Of a stretch of DNA of 64,000 nt, positions 43,400 to 52,485 are shown piece by piece. The notes beneath the pieces were generated by a model that searched no databases, was not told the DNA's origin, and was given only the letters and a program-made list of their open reading frames with translations. Every line of letters begins with the position of its first letter. Position 1 is the first letter of the stretch. Origin of the DNA: Haloarcula amylovorans (GTDB lineage Archaea > Halobacteriota > Halobacteria > Halobacteriales > Haloarculaceae); the NCBI RefSeq assembly GCF_004681185.1, contig NZ_SRIF01000001.1, positions 930,001 to 994,000 on the forward strand, read 5' to 3'. Both the position numbers and the translations under genes were made by a program.

Positions 43400-43651
43400 T
43401 CAGCCCCCTGACTCGCTTTCGGGGTCGTCGTACGTCTCGGCGAGCCCGTCCGCCCGTACCATCGCCGAGACGTACTCCGAGAGCGTCTCGGCCGACGCCG
43501 CGCCGCCCGCCGTGACGTCGCGCGTCCCGCTCGTCTCCTGTTCTTGCTCGGTCACGAACTCCTCGGTTCCGGTCACCTCGACGAAGACGCTCCGTAACTC
43601 CTGTTGGCGCGACTCTCTGGCGCTCCCCGATGCGGGCTGGTCGGTACTCAC
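43400..43651 (-). CDS. Uncharacterised small acidic protein (83 aa)
   Basis: The product begins MSTDQPASGSARESRQQEL and has a helical segment EEFVTEQEQETSGTRDV and another at LSEYVSAMVRADGL. It is acidic, without signal peptide, Cys or membrane helix. SEYVSAMVRADGLAETYDDP resembles a short C-terminal helix-turn found in several haloarchaeal small proteins, but I cannot name a family. It converges on the CoaD gene. Confidence 0.55.
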   Translation of the reverse strand: MSTDQPASGSARESRQQELRSVFVEVTGTEEFVTEQEQETSGTRDVTAGGAASAETLSEYVSAMVRADGLAETYDDPESESGG

Positions 43652-43923
43652 AGGCCTGCCCTCTGGGGCGTGTGACTGTCTCGCTTTACCGAGGTCGGCT
43701 TCGTGTCATGGTATATCATGATACCACTGCACACTGCGGAGACAGTATTTAGTATTTGCTGCCCACGTTCCCGTAGCGAGGTCCTAGCCCGTTGCCTGCT
43801 CTCGGCCCCACCGAGGGGCGTTCGACGAATCGATTCCGCCGCCGAACCGGTCGCTCGAACGGAATATCGTCCGCGAATCACGCCATTCGATCCGAGTAGG
43901 AGCGTCCTACGGGGTGACGCTGC

Positions 43924-44550
43924 TCACTCGGCGTCGTCGAGCAGGCAGTCACAGCCACCGTTGTCGATGAACTCCGTCACTGGATACTGGGTCCCACAGC
44001 GCTGACAGAGCACCTGTGCCTCGACGAACACCTCGAACTCTTCGACGGCGATCCGCTCCGTGTCACGCAGCTTCTCGATGCGATCCTCGGTCACCGAAAG
44101 CGTCCGAGTAAGCAGTCGCTGGATGCTCTCGCGGTCGTTCGCTCGCTTCTCCTCGTCGGAGGGGTGATCGTACTCCGCGCCGCGCCACTCCTTGAGATAC
44201 GAGCGGATGGCCTGATAGGTGACGAAGTCCGTCTCAACCGCGTCTACGTCCACGCCGTTCTGTTCGAGGCGGTTCCGCGTGTCGGTCCGGACACCGGTAC
44301 TCACCTCGTCGTCCGTGAGGTTGACGTAGGTGCTGTCGACATCGGTATCGAGCGTGCTCATCCCCGCGTTGCGAAGCGCCTGTTCGAGGAGTTGCTTGTT
44401 GAAGTAGTCCGCGAGGTCGCGGAGGCTCATCCGTTCGACTCCCTCACCCGTCCATCGTGTTTCCAGTTCCGCCCCGAGTCCATCGAGTTCGTACTCGTCG
44501 ATGAGTCGCGCGACTTTGCTCGGCGGCCGGTCGTCGGTCGTCTCTGACAT
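43924..44550 (-). CDS. rdfA: Rod-determining factor RdfA family protein
   Basis: The 208-residue protein begins SKVARLIDEYELDGLGAELETRWTG in two parts, has the segment SLRDLADYFNKQLLEQAL, and then LTDDEVSTGVRTDTRNRLEQNGVDVD, all as in the haloarchaeal RdfA family. The C-terminus has a zinc-ribbon-like Cys set, LCQRCGTQYPV then GGCDC. RdfA of Haloferax volcanii is needed for rod shape. It lies 45 bases downstream of the SMC-related gene on the same strand and is probably transcribed both with it and from its own TATA (TTTTTAAG, about 27 bases before the ATG). Confidence 0.85.
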   Translation of the reverse strand: MSETTDDRPPSKVARLIDEYELDGLGAELETRWTGEGVERMSLRDLADYFNKQLLEQALRNAGMSTLDTDVDSTYVNLTDDEVSTGVRTDTRNRLEQNGVDVDAVETDFVTYQAIRSYLKEWRGAEYDHPSDEEKRANDRESIQRLLTRTLSVTEDRIEKLRDTERIAVEEFEVFVEAQVLCQRCGTQYPVTEFIDNGGCDCLLDDAE

Positions 44551-44595
44551 CTCTTATCTCCCTTTCGCAACTGGTACTTAAAAAGGCTGCTGTGC

Positions 44596-46563
44596 TCAGA
44601 TGGCGGTGACGCGCTCGTAATCGTTGTCGAGTGCCTGTGCGTCCTCTTCGAGGAGCGCGATGACGAGGAAGTCGGCGTAGTCGGCGAAGTAATCGACCAG
44701 CGCGGCGATACGGTCCGAATCGATCGCTTCGAGCGAGTCGAGCAACATGAACGGCACCGTCTCGTGGAGGTCGTGGACGAGGTAGCCCGCCAGCGCGAAG
44801 ATGAGACCGACGACTTCGCGTTCGCTCTCGCTGAGGTGGTCGACCGTGTCCTCGTAAGCCGCGCCGTTCTCGGTGCTTCGGATGATGTGGAGTTCGAAGG
44901 CGCTCTTCTCGACCTTCCGGCGACCCTCCCGGACCGTCCGTTCGATCCGTTCGATCCAGACGCGTTCGAGGTTCTCGTAGCCGAGGATGTCCAGGACGGC
45001 CTCCATGTGCTCGTTGAACGCCTCGACAGCGTCTTCCTCTATCTGTCCGACCTTCGTCCGCTTGTCGGTGAGTTCGTCCATGAGGGCGTCGCGCTCCTCG
45101 CGCAGGTCGTCGGCGTCCGCAACGCGACCCTCGATCTCTTCGATCTCCTCGCTGACGTCGTCCAGATCGGATTCGAGACTATCGATCTCGAACTCGAGCT
45201 GGTTGGCTTCCTTGTGGAGCGTGAGGATGTCCTCGAAATCCTCGGACTCGAGGTCCTCGACGGCCGTCTCCAGGTCTTCGACCTCGGCCTTCAACTCGTT
45301 TCGCTGCTCTTTCAGCGAATCGATCTGCTCGGTACGCTGATCGAGTTCGTCCTCGATGTCGTCGATCTTCCGCTGGAGTTGTTCGCGTCGCTGCTGTTTC
45401 TGCTCGGCCTCACGCTGGTCGCTCTTTAACTCCTCGAGGTCGTCTTTCACGGACGAAAGCTCCGAAAGCTTCTCTTCTCTGAGGTCCTGCAGACGGTCGA
45501 TGGTGCCCTCTATCTGTTCCTGTTCGACGGTGGAGCCACACGTCCAGCAGACGACTTGATCCCCGTCACCGTCGTCGAGCAACTGCTCGGTCAGGGCACC
45601 GCCATCCGCGGTTTCGCCGCCGTCACCTTCGAGGGTATCGAGGACGTCGTAGTCGCCCGACTCGATTCGCTCCTCGTTGTACTGGATGAGGCTCTGTAGA
45701 TCGGAGATGTCGCTGTTGAGCTCCTGTCGTCGCTCCCGAAGTCGGTCGATTTCGCTTTCGAGGTGGTCCTTATCGCCCATCGGCGCGTCCGGTAGCTCCT
45801 CGAACTCGTCTTCGAGGTCGCTCTGTTCCTGGTTGAGCGAGGTGACGCTCGCTTCCTGGGACTCTATCTGCTGACGCAGCGATTCGAGGTCAGACCGGGT
45901 CGAACGGAGTTCGTCGAGTTTCTCTTCGAGTTTCTCCTGTTCCCGTCGACTCTCTTGGACGTCCCGACTGCTCTCGTCGATCTCCTCCTCTTTGTCCGCC
46001 AGCTCTTCTCGCTTTTCCTCGATCTGTTCGCGCAGGGAGTTCCGGCGCTGTTCGAGGTCCGGGAGGTCGCGCTGGCGGGACTCGATGGTGGCGAGTTCCT
46101 CGTTTATCTCGCCTTTCTCTTCCTCTAGCGCCTCGATCTCGCGCTTGATTGCATCGGTATCGACCGGGCGCATGATCAGGTCTCGAAGGTCGTCGCCACG
46201 GGCGACCGACTGTCGCGCTTCGTTGGTCTCTAAGAGGAACGCAAAGAGGTCCGCGACATCGGAGTCGTCGAGGTAGCCCTCGCCCGAGAACTGGAGGCTG
46301 TCACCGGCCCGCGTGAGCGTTCGCTTGTACGTCTCGCCGCGGAACTCCATCTCGACTGCCCCCTCGTCTGCGTCGCCCTTGAGCGTCGCCTGTCGGCTCC
46401 CCATCGCGGCCATTATCGACTGCAGGAACGACGTTCTGTTGGTGGCGTTCTTCCCCGAGAGGACGGTCACACCGCTTGAGACGGAGAGTTCGGCTTCGTC
46501 GATACCCCCGATGTTCTCGACGGCAAATCTGGCTTTTTCTGCGAGTTCCTCTGATGCGGACAT
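44596..46563 (-). CDS. Archaea-specific SMC-related protein
   Basis: The 655-residue protein has a split ABC ATPase head and a long coiled coil. The N-terminal head has a divergent P-loop, GKNATNRTSFLQS, with Arg in place of the usual Lys. Coiled coils run from about 140 to 330 and 350 to 550, separated by a zinc hook VVCWTCGST (about 336-344). The C-terminal head has the signature-like LSESEREVVGLIFAL and a Walker B-like PFMLLDSLEAID, with Ser after the Asp. It resembles Rad50/SMC but with altered catalytic residues. The partner gene rdfA suggests a role in cell shape or division. Confidence 0.85.
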   Translation of the reverse strand: MSASEELAEKARFAVENIGGIDEAELSVSSGVTVLSGKNATNRTSFLQSIMAAMGSRQATLKGDADEGAVEMEFRGETYKRTLTRAGDSLQFSGEGYLDDSDVADLFAFLLETNEARQSVARGDDLRDLIMRPVDTDAIKREIEALEEEKGEINEELATIESRQRDLPDLEQRRNSLREQIEEKREELADKEEEIDESSRDVQESRREQEKLEEKLDELRSTRSDLESLRQQIESQEASVTSLNQEQSDLEDEFEELPDAPMGDKDHLESEIDRLRERRQELNSDISDLQSLIQYNEERIESGDYDVLDTLEGDGGETADGGALTEQLLDDGDGDQVVCWTCGSTVEQEQIEGTIDRLQDLREEKLSELSSVKDDLEELKSDQREAEQKQQRREQLQRKIDDIEDELDQRTEQIDSLKEQRNELKAEVEDLETAVEDLESEDFEDILTLHKEANQLEFEIDSLESDLDDVSEEIEEIEGRVADADDLREERDALMDELTDKRTKVGQIEEDAVEAFNEHMEAVLDILGYENLERVWIERIERTVREGRRKVEKSAFELHIIRSTENGAAYEDTVDHLSESEREVVGLIFALAGYLVHDLHETVPFMLLDSLEAIDSDRIAALVDYFADYADFLVIALLEEDAQALDNDYERVTAI

Positions 46564-47149
46564 ATCGATAGCAACAGCCTGTAATGTAATAAATCTTCTT
46601 ACTTCCCACGTGTCCTCGGCTATCTCAACGGAATTCTCTACTGAGAGCAACTGCAGCGGACACAACGTCGTTCTTGGGCACACCTGTATAACAAAAGTAC
46701 GTATGTCATCTAGGTGTCGCTCGGACGAGGACGCTGTCGATCCGGTGGTCATAGATGCTAACAGTCCACGTACCCGTCGAAAGCGGCAACGTTCGACTAC
46801 CACTAGTCAAGCGCGTTCATTCGCGTCGGGGCCCGGGATGATGCGACCCGAAACCGCGCCCCGCACGTCGCAGCGGCCGTTCGGCAGACTCGAACCCCCG
46901 TAACTGCCGTCTCAGCGGTGTAACGGGAGCGTACAATTCCCGGAAATTCGCCGGACGGCCTGGTCTCTCAGCGACAGCGATCAACACGAACGACGCAACA
47001 TCTGTGCTCATTGGTACCAATAGGCGTTCGTAGGAGCCGAACCACTCTCGATAAATCCCCTCGTGAGAATCACTCTTAGACATCGGTCAAAACGGAGTCT
47101 GTGGCCGAGCGACCGCAGAGTTCGTTTGGCGGTCCTCCGGCGAAAGCGA
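46564..47149. other. Intergenic region, no convincing gene
   Basis: The stretch holds the SMC promoter (TTTATTAC about 26 bases before its ATG, minus strand) and an isolated plus-strand ATAACAAA at 46688-46695. A 66-codon plus frame (46703-46903) and an 88-codon minus frame (46817-47083) are open, but both products are basic and Arg-rich, unlike local proteins. The minus frame begins MSKSDSHEGIYREWFGSYE and could be a decayed gene. Confidence 0.45.
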
Positions 47150-47908
47150 TCACTCCCGCAACGAGAGTCCCGCCCGGACGGCCTCGTCCGGGTCGTCCTT
47201 CGCTCGGAACTCGAAGCCAAAGTAGTCGCTGTACCCGGCGTCCTCGATGGCTTCGACGACGTTCGGATAGTTGAGTTCGCCGGTCCCCGGCTCGTACCGA
47301 CCGGGAACGTCGGCGACGTGGATGTGGCCAATCTCCTCGACGTTGGCCGTCACTGTCTCGATGATGTTGCCCTCGGACACCTGCTGATGGTAGATGTCGT
47401 AGAGGAGTTCGACCGCCGGGCTATCGACGGCCCGAACGATGTCGAACCCCTCTTCCGCCGATTCGAGGAAGTATCCCGGGTGGTCGACGGCAGTGTTCAG
47501 CGGTTCGAGAACCAATGTGACGCCGGCCGACTCCGCCGTGGGTGCGGCGGCCGCCAACCCCTCGGTGATGAGTTCGCGCTGTCGTTCTCTAGAGATATCG
47601 TCCCGTTCGTCGCCCGTGAGGACGAACAGCGTCGGGCAGTCGAGACGCGTTGCGACCTCGACCGAACGCTCTATCTCGGCCACCGTCTCGTCGATGCGTT
47701 CAGGGTCGGTCAGCGGTCCCTCCGTGCCGACCATCCCGACGAGGTCGAGGTCGTGTGCGTCCAACTTCCGTTCGACGGCATCGAGGTCTTTGTCCTGCCA
47801 CGTCCAGAACTCGACGGCGTCGGCGCCGAGGTCGGCGACGGGTTCGAAGCGATCGATAAAGTCCCGATCGGTGTACAGCATCTCCAGGCAGACGGACAGC
47901 GCTGGCAT
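47150..47908 (-). CDS. TIM-barrel isomerase, hydroxypyruvate isomerase/sugar-phosphate isomerase family
   Basis: The 252-residue xylose-isomerase-like barrel has LGADAVEFWTWQDKD (about 25-39), LVLEPLNTAVDHPGYFL with the metal-binding Glu, ELLYDIYHQQVSEGN with Asp and His, and GHIHVADVPGRYEPGTGE with His and Arg. These match the hydroxypyruvate isomerase family. The ATG at 47908 follows a perfect ribosome-binding site and is preferred over the GTG at 47917. It lies at the edge of the sugar uptake and catabolism island. Its substrate may be a keto-sugar rather than hydroxypyruvate. Confidence 0.8.
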   Translation of the reverse strand: MPALSVCLEMLYTDRDFIDRFEPVADLGADAVEFWTWQDKDLDAVERKLDAHDLDLVGMVGTEGPLTDPERIDETVAEIERSVEVATRLDCPTLFVLTGDERDDISRERQRELITEGLAAAAPTAESAGVTLVLEPLNTAVDHPGYFLESAEEGFDIVRAVDSPAVELLYDIYHQQVSEGNIIETVTANVEEIGHIHVADVPGRYEPGTGELNYPNVVEAIEDAGYSDYFGFEFRAKDDPDEAVRAGLSLRE

Positions 47909-47914
47909 CAGTCG

Positions 47915-47922
47915 CACCTCCC
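47915..47922 (-). promoter_or_regulatory. Shine-Dalgarno site deciding the isomerase start
   Basis: Minus strand GGGAGGTG ends six bases before the ATG at 47908. The alternative GTG at 47917 is part of the site itself, so translation must begin at 47908. Confidence 0.75.
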
Positions 47923-48137
47923 GTTCGGTTTGCGGACTCTCCTCGGTAGTTGTCGGTCGCTACGTGTGCCGTTTCGCTCGCTACGATGTGCCATCACAGT
48001 ACGACGATTGACGGCCTCGGTCAATAGCGTTTGCCTCCGTTCACGAACTCGGTTTCGCAGGCGGCCGAAACCTTATGCTGAGGGGCGATGAACACGTCGA
48101 CACGTTCGGTCAGAGACTGAACGCCGCAGGTTTAACC

Positions 48138-49208
48138 ATGAAAGCAGCAGTGTACTACGGACCCGAAGACGTTCGCGTCGAAGACGTATCGGCAGACGAG
48201 GTCGGCCCCGCTGACGTGCGCATCGATGTCGCGTGGTGTGGCATCTGTGGGACGGACCTCCACGAGTACCTCGGCGGCCCCATCTTCGTCCCCGACGAGC
48301 CACATCCGCGAACCGGAAAGACACTCCCGCTGACGCTCGGCCACGAGTTCACTGGGACTATTGCGGAAGTGGGGACAGACGTAGAGCGCCTCTCGGTCGG
48401 CGACCGCGTCGTCGTCGAACCGAACATCCCCTGTGGCGAGTGTTACTACTGCGAGGAAGGGCGCTACAACCTCTGTGAGAACGCCGCGGCCATCGGCCTC
48501 CAGACAGACACTGGGGGCTTTGCCGAGAACGCCGTCGTCCCGGAGCAACAGGTCCACGAACTGCCCGACGAGGTGTCGCTGAAAGACGGGGCGCTGGTCG
48601 AACCGCTCGCCGTGGGACTCCACGCCGTCCGCCGGGCGGACATCAGCCCTGGCGACACCGCGGCCGTGTTCGGAGCCGGGCCGATCGGCCTCACAGTCGT
48701 CCACGCGGCGCAGTCGGCCGGCGTCAAGCGGCTGTTCGTCTCCGAACCACAGACTGTCCGCCGGGAGAAGGCAGCCCAGCTGGGCGCGGACGTGACGATA
48801 GACCCGCTCTCGACCGACCCCGTCGAGCGCATCAAATCGGAGACGCCGGGCGGCGTCGACGCCGCCTTCGAATATGCTGGCGTCGATCCCTCGTTCAACG
48901 CGGCGGTAAAGAGCACGCGACGGGGCGGCACCGTCACCGTGGGGGCAGTCTTCGAAGAGGAGACCTCGACGGACCTCAAGGAAATCGTTACCACCGAACG
49001 GACGGTACTCGGGAGTCAGACCTACGCCTATCCGCCGCTGTCGTTCCGCTCGGAGTTCGACGCGGTCATCCAGTCGCTCGCGGCCGACGAGGTCGATACC
49101 GACGCGTTCGTCTCGGCGACCATCGACCTCGACGACATCGTCGCGGAGGGGTTCGAGGCCATCGACGACCCGGAGAACGGCCACGTCAAAGTGCTCGTCT
49201 CGCCCTGA
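48138..49208 (+). CDS. Zinc-dependent medium-chain dehydrogenase, 2,3-butanediol/polyol dehydrogenase type
   Basis: The 356-residue protein has the catalytic zinc site CGICGTDLHEYLGGP (about 35-49), GHEFTGTIAEVG, the structural-zinc loop CGECYYCEEGRYNLC (about 101-115), and AVFGAGPIGLTVVHAAQSAG for NAD(P). The insertion IFVPDEPHPRTGKTLP is typical of butanediol dehydrogenases. In this island it probably oxidises a polyol or sugar alcohol. The ATG at 48138 gives the family N-terminus MKAAVYYGP; an in-frame ATG at 48075 would add 21 residues. A run of six T follows the stop. Confidence 0.85.
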   Translation: MKAAVYYGPEDVRVEDVSADEVGPADVRIDVAWCGICGTDLHEYLGGPIFVPDEPHPRTGKTLPLTLGHEFTGTIAEVGTDVERLSVGDRVVVEPNIPCGECYYCEEGRYNLCENAAAIGLQTDTGGFAENAVVPEQQVHELPDEVSLKDGALVEPLAVGLHAVRRADISPGDTAAVFGAGPIGLTVVHAAQSAGVKRLFVSEPQTVRREKAAQLGADVTIDPLSTDPVERIKSETPGGVDAAFEYAGVDPSFNAAVKSTRRGGTVTVGAVFEEETSTDLKEIVTTERTVLGSQTYAYPPLSFRSEFDAVIQSLAADEVDTDAFVSATIDLDDIVAEGFEAIDDPENGHVKVLVSP

Positions 49209-49219
49209 CGGACCTATCG

Positions 49220-49225
49220 TTTTTT
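49220..49225 (+). terminator. Oligo-T terminator candidate
   Basis: Six T residues, 12 bases after the stop of the dehydrogenase gene. Archaeal polymerase terminates at such runs. The same bases sit about 26 bases before the next ATG and may double as a TATA region. Confidence 0.4.
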
Positions 49226-49250
49226 GTCCCGCTGTGCCGTCAGTCACCGT

Positions 49251-49688
49251 ATGCCACGTGCACTCGTCGTCGTCGATCCGGAACCGCGCGTCAAAGAGTT
49301 GCTGGACGTCGCCAGCGACTTCGCCCGCGGGTCAGGCGCGCAGTTACTCCTGTTTCACGTCACCGATACGTTCGACAGCAGCGCCGTCCGCGAGCAGATG
49401 CGCGACCTCACCGGAGTCGACCACAACTATCGGTCCGGTATCGAGGGCGCTGAGGAGTTCGCCAGCGACCTCGGCGAGGAACTGCTCGCGGACGACGTGG
49501 ACTTCGCCGTCGAAGGCGCGTTCGGCGAGACGGCCCAGCGAATCGTCGCCGCCGTCGAGGAGTTCGACTGCACCCACGTCTTCCTGACCGGACGGCGGCG
49601 GTCGCCGACGGGCAAGGCCGTCTTCGGCGATACGGCACAGGAGGTCCTCCTGAACGTCGACGTGCCGGTGACGCTCGTGATGGAGTGA
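49251..49688 (+). CDS. Universal stress protein (UspA family)
   Basis: The 145-residue protein begins MPRALVVVDPEPRVKELLD and ends with FLTGRRRSPTGKAVFGDTAQEVLLNVDVPVTLV, in two parts a recognisable nucleotide-binding loop of the UspA family (GxxGxxxFGxxAQ). It is a different subtype from the one at 42262. It may be a stand-alone stress protein. It converges on the ABC transporter genes. Confidence 0.8.
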   Translation: MPRALVVVDPEPRVKELLDVASDFARGSGAQLLLFHVTDTFDSSAVREQMRDLTGVDHNYRSGIEGAEEFASDLGEELLADDVDFAVEGAFGETAQRIVAAVEEFDCTHVFLTGRRRSPTGKAVFGDTAQEVLLNVDVPVTLVME

Positions 49689-49714
49689 GAGTCGCAGAAC
49701 CGCACGAGGCCGAG

Positions 49715-50512
49715 TTACGCCTGCGCCTCGGTGTCCGACGCCGTCTGCACGTCGGACGGCATCTCTCCGGAGACCATCATCTGGACGATGTCCTCTTTGG
49801 TCACCGCGTCGGTGTCGACCGTGCCGACGAGGTCGCCGCTGTCGAGGATGGTGACCCGGTCGGTGAGTCCGAACACCTCGTCCATATTGTGCGTAATGAG
49901 GAGGACGGTGATGCCCTCGTCGTTGAGCGTCTTGACGAGTTCGCGCACCCGCCGCGCTGAGTCCGCCGACAGCGCCGAGGTGGGTTCGTCCATGATGACG
50001 AGGTCCGGGTCGGTGACCAGCGACCGAGCGATGGCAATGGCCTGTCGCTCACCGCCCGAGAGGAACTCGACGCGGGCCGTCGGGTCGATTTCGAGGTTCA
50101 GCCGACTCCGGATGATCTCCTCGGCTTGTTCGTTCATCGTCTCCCAGTCGACGACGGAGATGCCGGCGTACTTCTTCATCGGATTGCGGGCGAGGAACAT
50201 GTTCGCGGAGACCGAGAGCGTGTCCACGAGCGCGAGGTCCTGATACACCGTCGAGATGCCGTACTTGCGGGCCTCCTTCGGGTTCGAGATATGGACCCGT
50301 TCGCCGCGGATGTACACCTCGCCGGCGTCCGGCTGGTGAACGCCCACGAGCGTCTTGATGAGCGTGGACTTTCCCGACCCGTTGTCGCCGAGCAGCCCCA
50401 TTATCTCGCCGTCCCTCACTTCGAGGTCGACGCCGTTCAGCGCGACGACGCGGCCGAAGTGCTTCTCGATGCCGCGCATCTCTACGAGGTTCTCCGTGCT
50501 ACCGTCTGCCAT
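49715..50512 (-). CDS. Sugar ABC transporter ATP-binding protein, single-domain type
   Basis: The 265-residue ATPase has Walker A GLLGDNGSGKSTLIKTLVG (about 40-58), the signature LSGGERQAIAIARSL (about 150-164) and Walker B LVIMDEPTSAL (about 169-179). The closest family is the RbsA/MglA/FrcA carbohydrate uptake group, but only one ATPase domain is present, so it should act as a homodimer as in FrcA. CGCTTATGTG about 23 bases before the ATG could be its own promoter. It serves the permease and binding protein encoded upstream on the same strand. Confidence 0.88.
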   Translation of the reverse strand: MADGSTENLVEMRGIEKHFGRVVALNGVDLEVRDGEIMGLLGDNGSGKSTLIKTLVGVHQPDAGEVYIRGERVHISNPKEARKYGISTVYQDLALVDTLSVSANMFLARNPMKKYAGISVVDWETMNEQAEEIIRSRLNLEIDPTARVEFLSGGERQAIAIARSLVTDPDLVIMDEPTSALSADSARRVRELVKTLNDEGITVLLITHNMDEVFGLTDRVTILDSGDLVGTVDTDAVTKEDIVQMMVSGEMPSDVQTASDTEAQA

Positions 50513-50597
50513 GCAAATCGTTACACCACTCGGTCACATAAGCGTTTCCCGCAGCATGGCCGTGGTCGTCATATGAGGGCCGCTTCGGAGTGGCAAG

Positions 50598-52406
50598 TCA
50601 GTCGTCGCCTGCGGCCTCCTCTTCGGCCTCCGCGCTCTCTTCACCGGGGCGCTCTCCGGCCTCGTAGCCCTCGCCAAGCCCCGGGAGGTGCCACGCGCCG
50701 GTCATGATGCCGCCCGTCTCCGTCGAGTCGCGCTCGACGACGGCCTCGACGAGCGCCGGCCCGTCGTGTTCGACCATCTTTTCGAGCGCCGAATCGAGGT
50801 CGTCGGCCTCGAAGACGCGCTCGGCGAACTCGACGCCCATCGACTCGGCCATGCCGACGGCGTCGTAGTCGTGTTCCTCGTCGAACTCCGTCGCGATGAC
50901 GCGGTCCCATCCGGACTGGGTGACCTGCAGGTTCCGAATCGAGAGCCACGCGTGGTTGTTGAGGACGAGGACGTTCACGTCGATGTCCTCTTGCACTGCG
51001 GCGATGAGTTCCTGATTGCAGTGCAGGAAACTGCCATCGCCCTGAATCGAGACGACCTGTCTGTCGGGGGCGGCGAGTTTCGCGCCCATCGATGCGGGGA
51101 GGGCGAAGCCCATCGTGGAGAACCCGCCAGCGGAGATGTTCGACCGCGGTTCGTACACCGGGAACTCGGGGTTCGTGATGTCCTGTGAGTGGCCCGCACC
51201 GGTCGTGACGATGGCGTCGCGGTCGAGGACGTCACGCAATCCACCTAGCACTCGCGCCATGTTCAGCGGGACCGTGTCGTCGGTGTGGCGCTCCTCGATG
51301 CGCTGTTCCCACTCGTTCCAGCGTCGCTGGACCTCGTCGTAGTACTCGTTGTCCTCGCTGCTAACGGGGTCGGTCCGCTCTTCGAGCTCGTCCCGTATCT
51401 GCTGGGCGACCACCTTCGCGTCACCCTGCACGCCGACCTCGACGGGGTAGTTCTTCCCGATTTCGTGGCTGTCGATGTCAACGTGGACGAGTTTCGTCGG
51501 CGGAATCTCGAAGCTCACGCCGGGGTCGAACGACGACGTGTGGAGGTCGGAGAACCGACAGCCGAGCGCGAGGATCACGTCGGCGCTGCTACAGAGTTCG
51601 TTGCCAGCGGTGGTCCCCCACGCGCCCGCGTAGCCGACGAACAGGTCGTGGTCTTCGGGAACGATGCCTTTCCCCTGAAACGTCGGACTGACCGGCGCTT
51701 GCAGGAACTCTGCGAGTTCGAGGACTTCGTCCCACGCCTCGGCTAGCATTGCGCCGCCCCCGGGAAGGATGACCGGCCGGTCGGCGTCCTGTAGCAACTC
51801 GACGGCCTCCGAGACCGCACGCGGGTCACCGGCCGGCCGGTACTGCGCCCGCGAGTGGGCCGGGTCGGGGATGTCCACGTCGCCGACGGCCGACTGGACG
51901 TCCATCGGAATCTCGACGTGGACCGGTGCTGGTCGGCCCGTTACGGCCTCTTGGAACGCCCGGCGGAGGGTACGGGGCAACTGCTCGACGTCGTGGACCT
52001 GGAACGTCTGTTTCGTGATGGGTTCCATCACGTTCGGGAAGTCGCCGGGGCGCTTGCGCTCTATCTCCTGTAAGATGCCCTGTCCGTACTCGTGTGTCTG
52101 CGGGCCGCCGGTGAGGACGACCATCGGCACTGAATCGACGAATGCTGTCGCGACGCCCGTTACCGTGTTCGTCGCGCCCGGTCCGATAGAGGTGTAGACG
52201 ACCAACGGATCGCCGCTCGCGCGGGCGTAGCCGTCCGCGAGGTGTGCCGCTCCTTGTTCGTGTCGCGGCTGGACGACGTCGACCGACGAGTCGTTGAACG
52301 CGTCTATCATTAGCGTGCTCCCGTGGCCCGGGATGCCGACGATGTGGTCGACGCCTTCGCGTTCCAGATACTCTGCGATGATTTCACTGCCGTTCAGGCG
52401 AACCAT
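50598..52406 (-). CDS. Thiamine-pyrophosphate-dependent enzyme (acetolactate synthase-like, possibly IolD-like)
   Basis: The 602-residue protein has the three domains of the POX/ALS family. The N-terminal domain has VGIPGHGSTLMID and RHEQGAAHLADGYAR, with the catalytic Glu 50. The C-terminal domain has QGDGSFLHCNQELIAAV and NVLVLNNHAW (about 448-480) for ThDP and magnesium. The GHGS turn resembles IolD (GHGN). Glyoxylate carboligase is unlikely because that enzyme has Val at the Glu position. The gene sits between permease and ATPase genes and has its own TATA. It ends in an acidic tail. The substrate is not determined. Confidence 0.8.
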   Translation of the reverse strand: MVRLNGSEIIAEYLEREGVDHIVGIPGHGSTLMIDAFNDSSVDVVQPRHEQGAAHLADGYARASGDPLVVYTSIGPGATNTVTGVATAFVDSVPMVVLTGGPQTHEYGQGILQEIERKRPGDFPNVMEPITKQTFQVHDVEQLPRTLRRAFQEAVTGRPAPVHVEIPMDVQSAVGDVDIPDPAHSRAQYRPAGDPRAVSEAVELLQDADRPVILPGGGAMLAEAWDEVLELAEFLQAPVSPTFQGKGIVPEDHDLFVGYAGAWGTTAGNELCSSADVILALGCRFSDLHTSSFDPGVSFEIPPTKLVHVDIDSHEIGKNYPVEVGVQGDAKVVAQQIRDELEERTDPVSSEDNEYYDEVQRRWNEWEQRIEERHTDDTVPLNMARVLGGLRDVLDRDAIVTTGAGHSQDITNPEFPVYEPRSNISAGGFSTMGFALPASMGAKLAAPDRQVVSIQGDGSFLHCNQELIAAVQEDIDVNVLVLNNHAWLSIRNLQVTQSGWDRVIATEFDEEHDYDAVGMAESMGVEFAERVFEADDLDSALEKMVEHDGPALVEAVVERDSTETGGIMTGAWHLPGLGEGYEAGERPGEESAEAEEEAAGDD

Positions 52407-52431
52407 AGCGTGTGATTCGGCAACTGCTCTC

Positions 52432-52440
52432 TTATATCTA
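52432..52440 (-). promoter_or_regulatory. TATA element of the TPP-enzyme gene
   Basis: Minus strand TAGATATAA ends 26 bases before the ATG at 52406, so the gene can be transcribed without the permease gene. Confidence 0.55.
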
Positions 52441-52485
52441 GGGGGATGTCGACAGCCGAAAGAGAGGTGGTCGAATGCGCGCCGC

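Noticed and set aside
46703..46903. 66-codon plus-strand frame 8 bases after an ATAACAAA block
   Set aside because: Spacing to the block is wrong for a promoter, and the product is basic and Arg-rich.
50598..52406. Glyoxylate carboligase paired with hydroxypyruvate isomerase
   Set aside because: The TPP enzyme has Glu in RHEQGAAH, whereas glyoxylate carboligase has Val at that position, and the isomerase gene is not adjacent.
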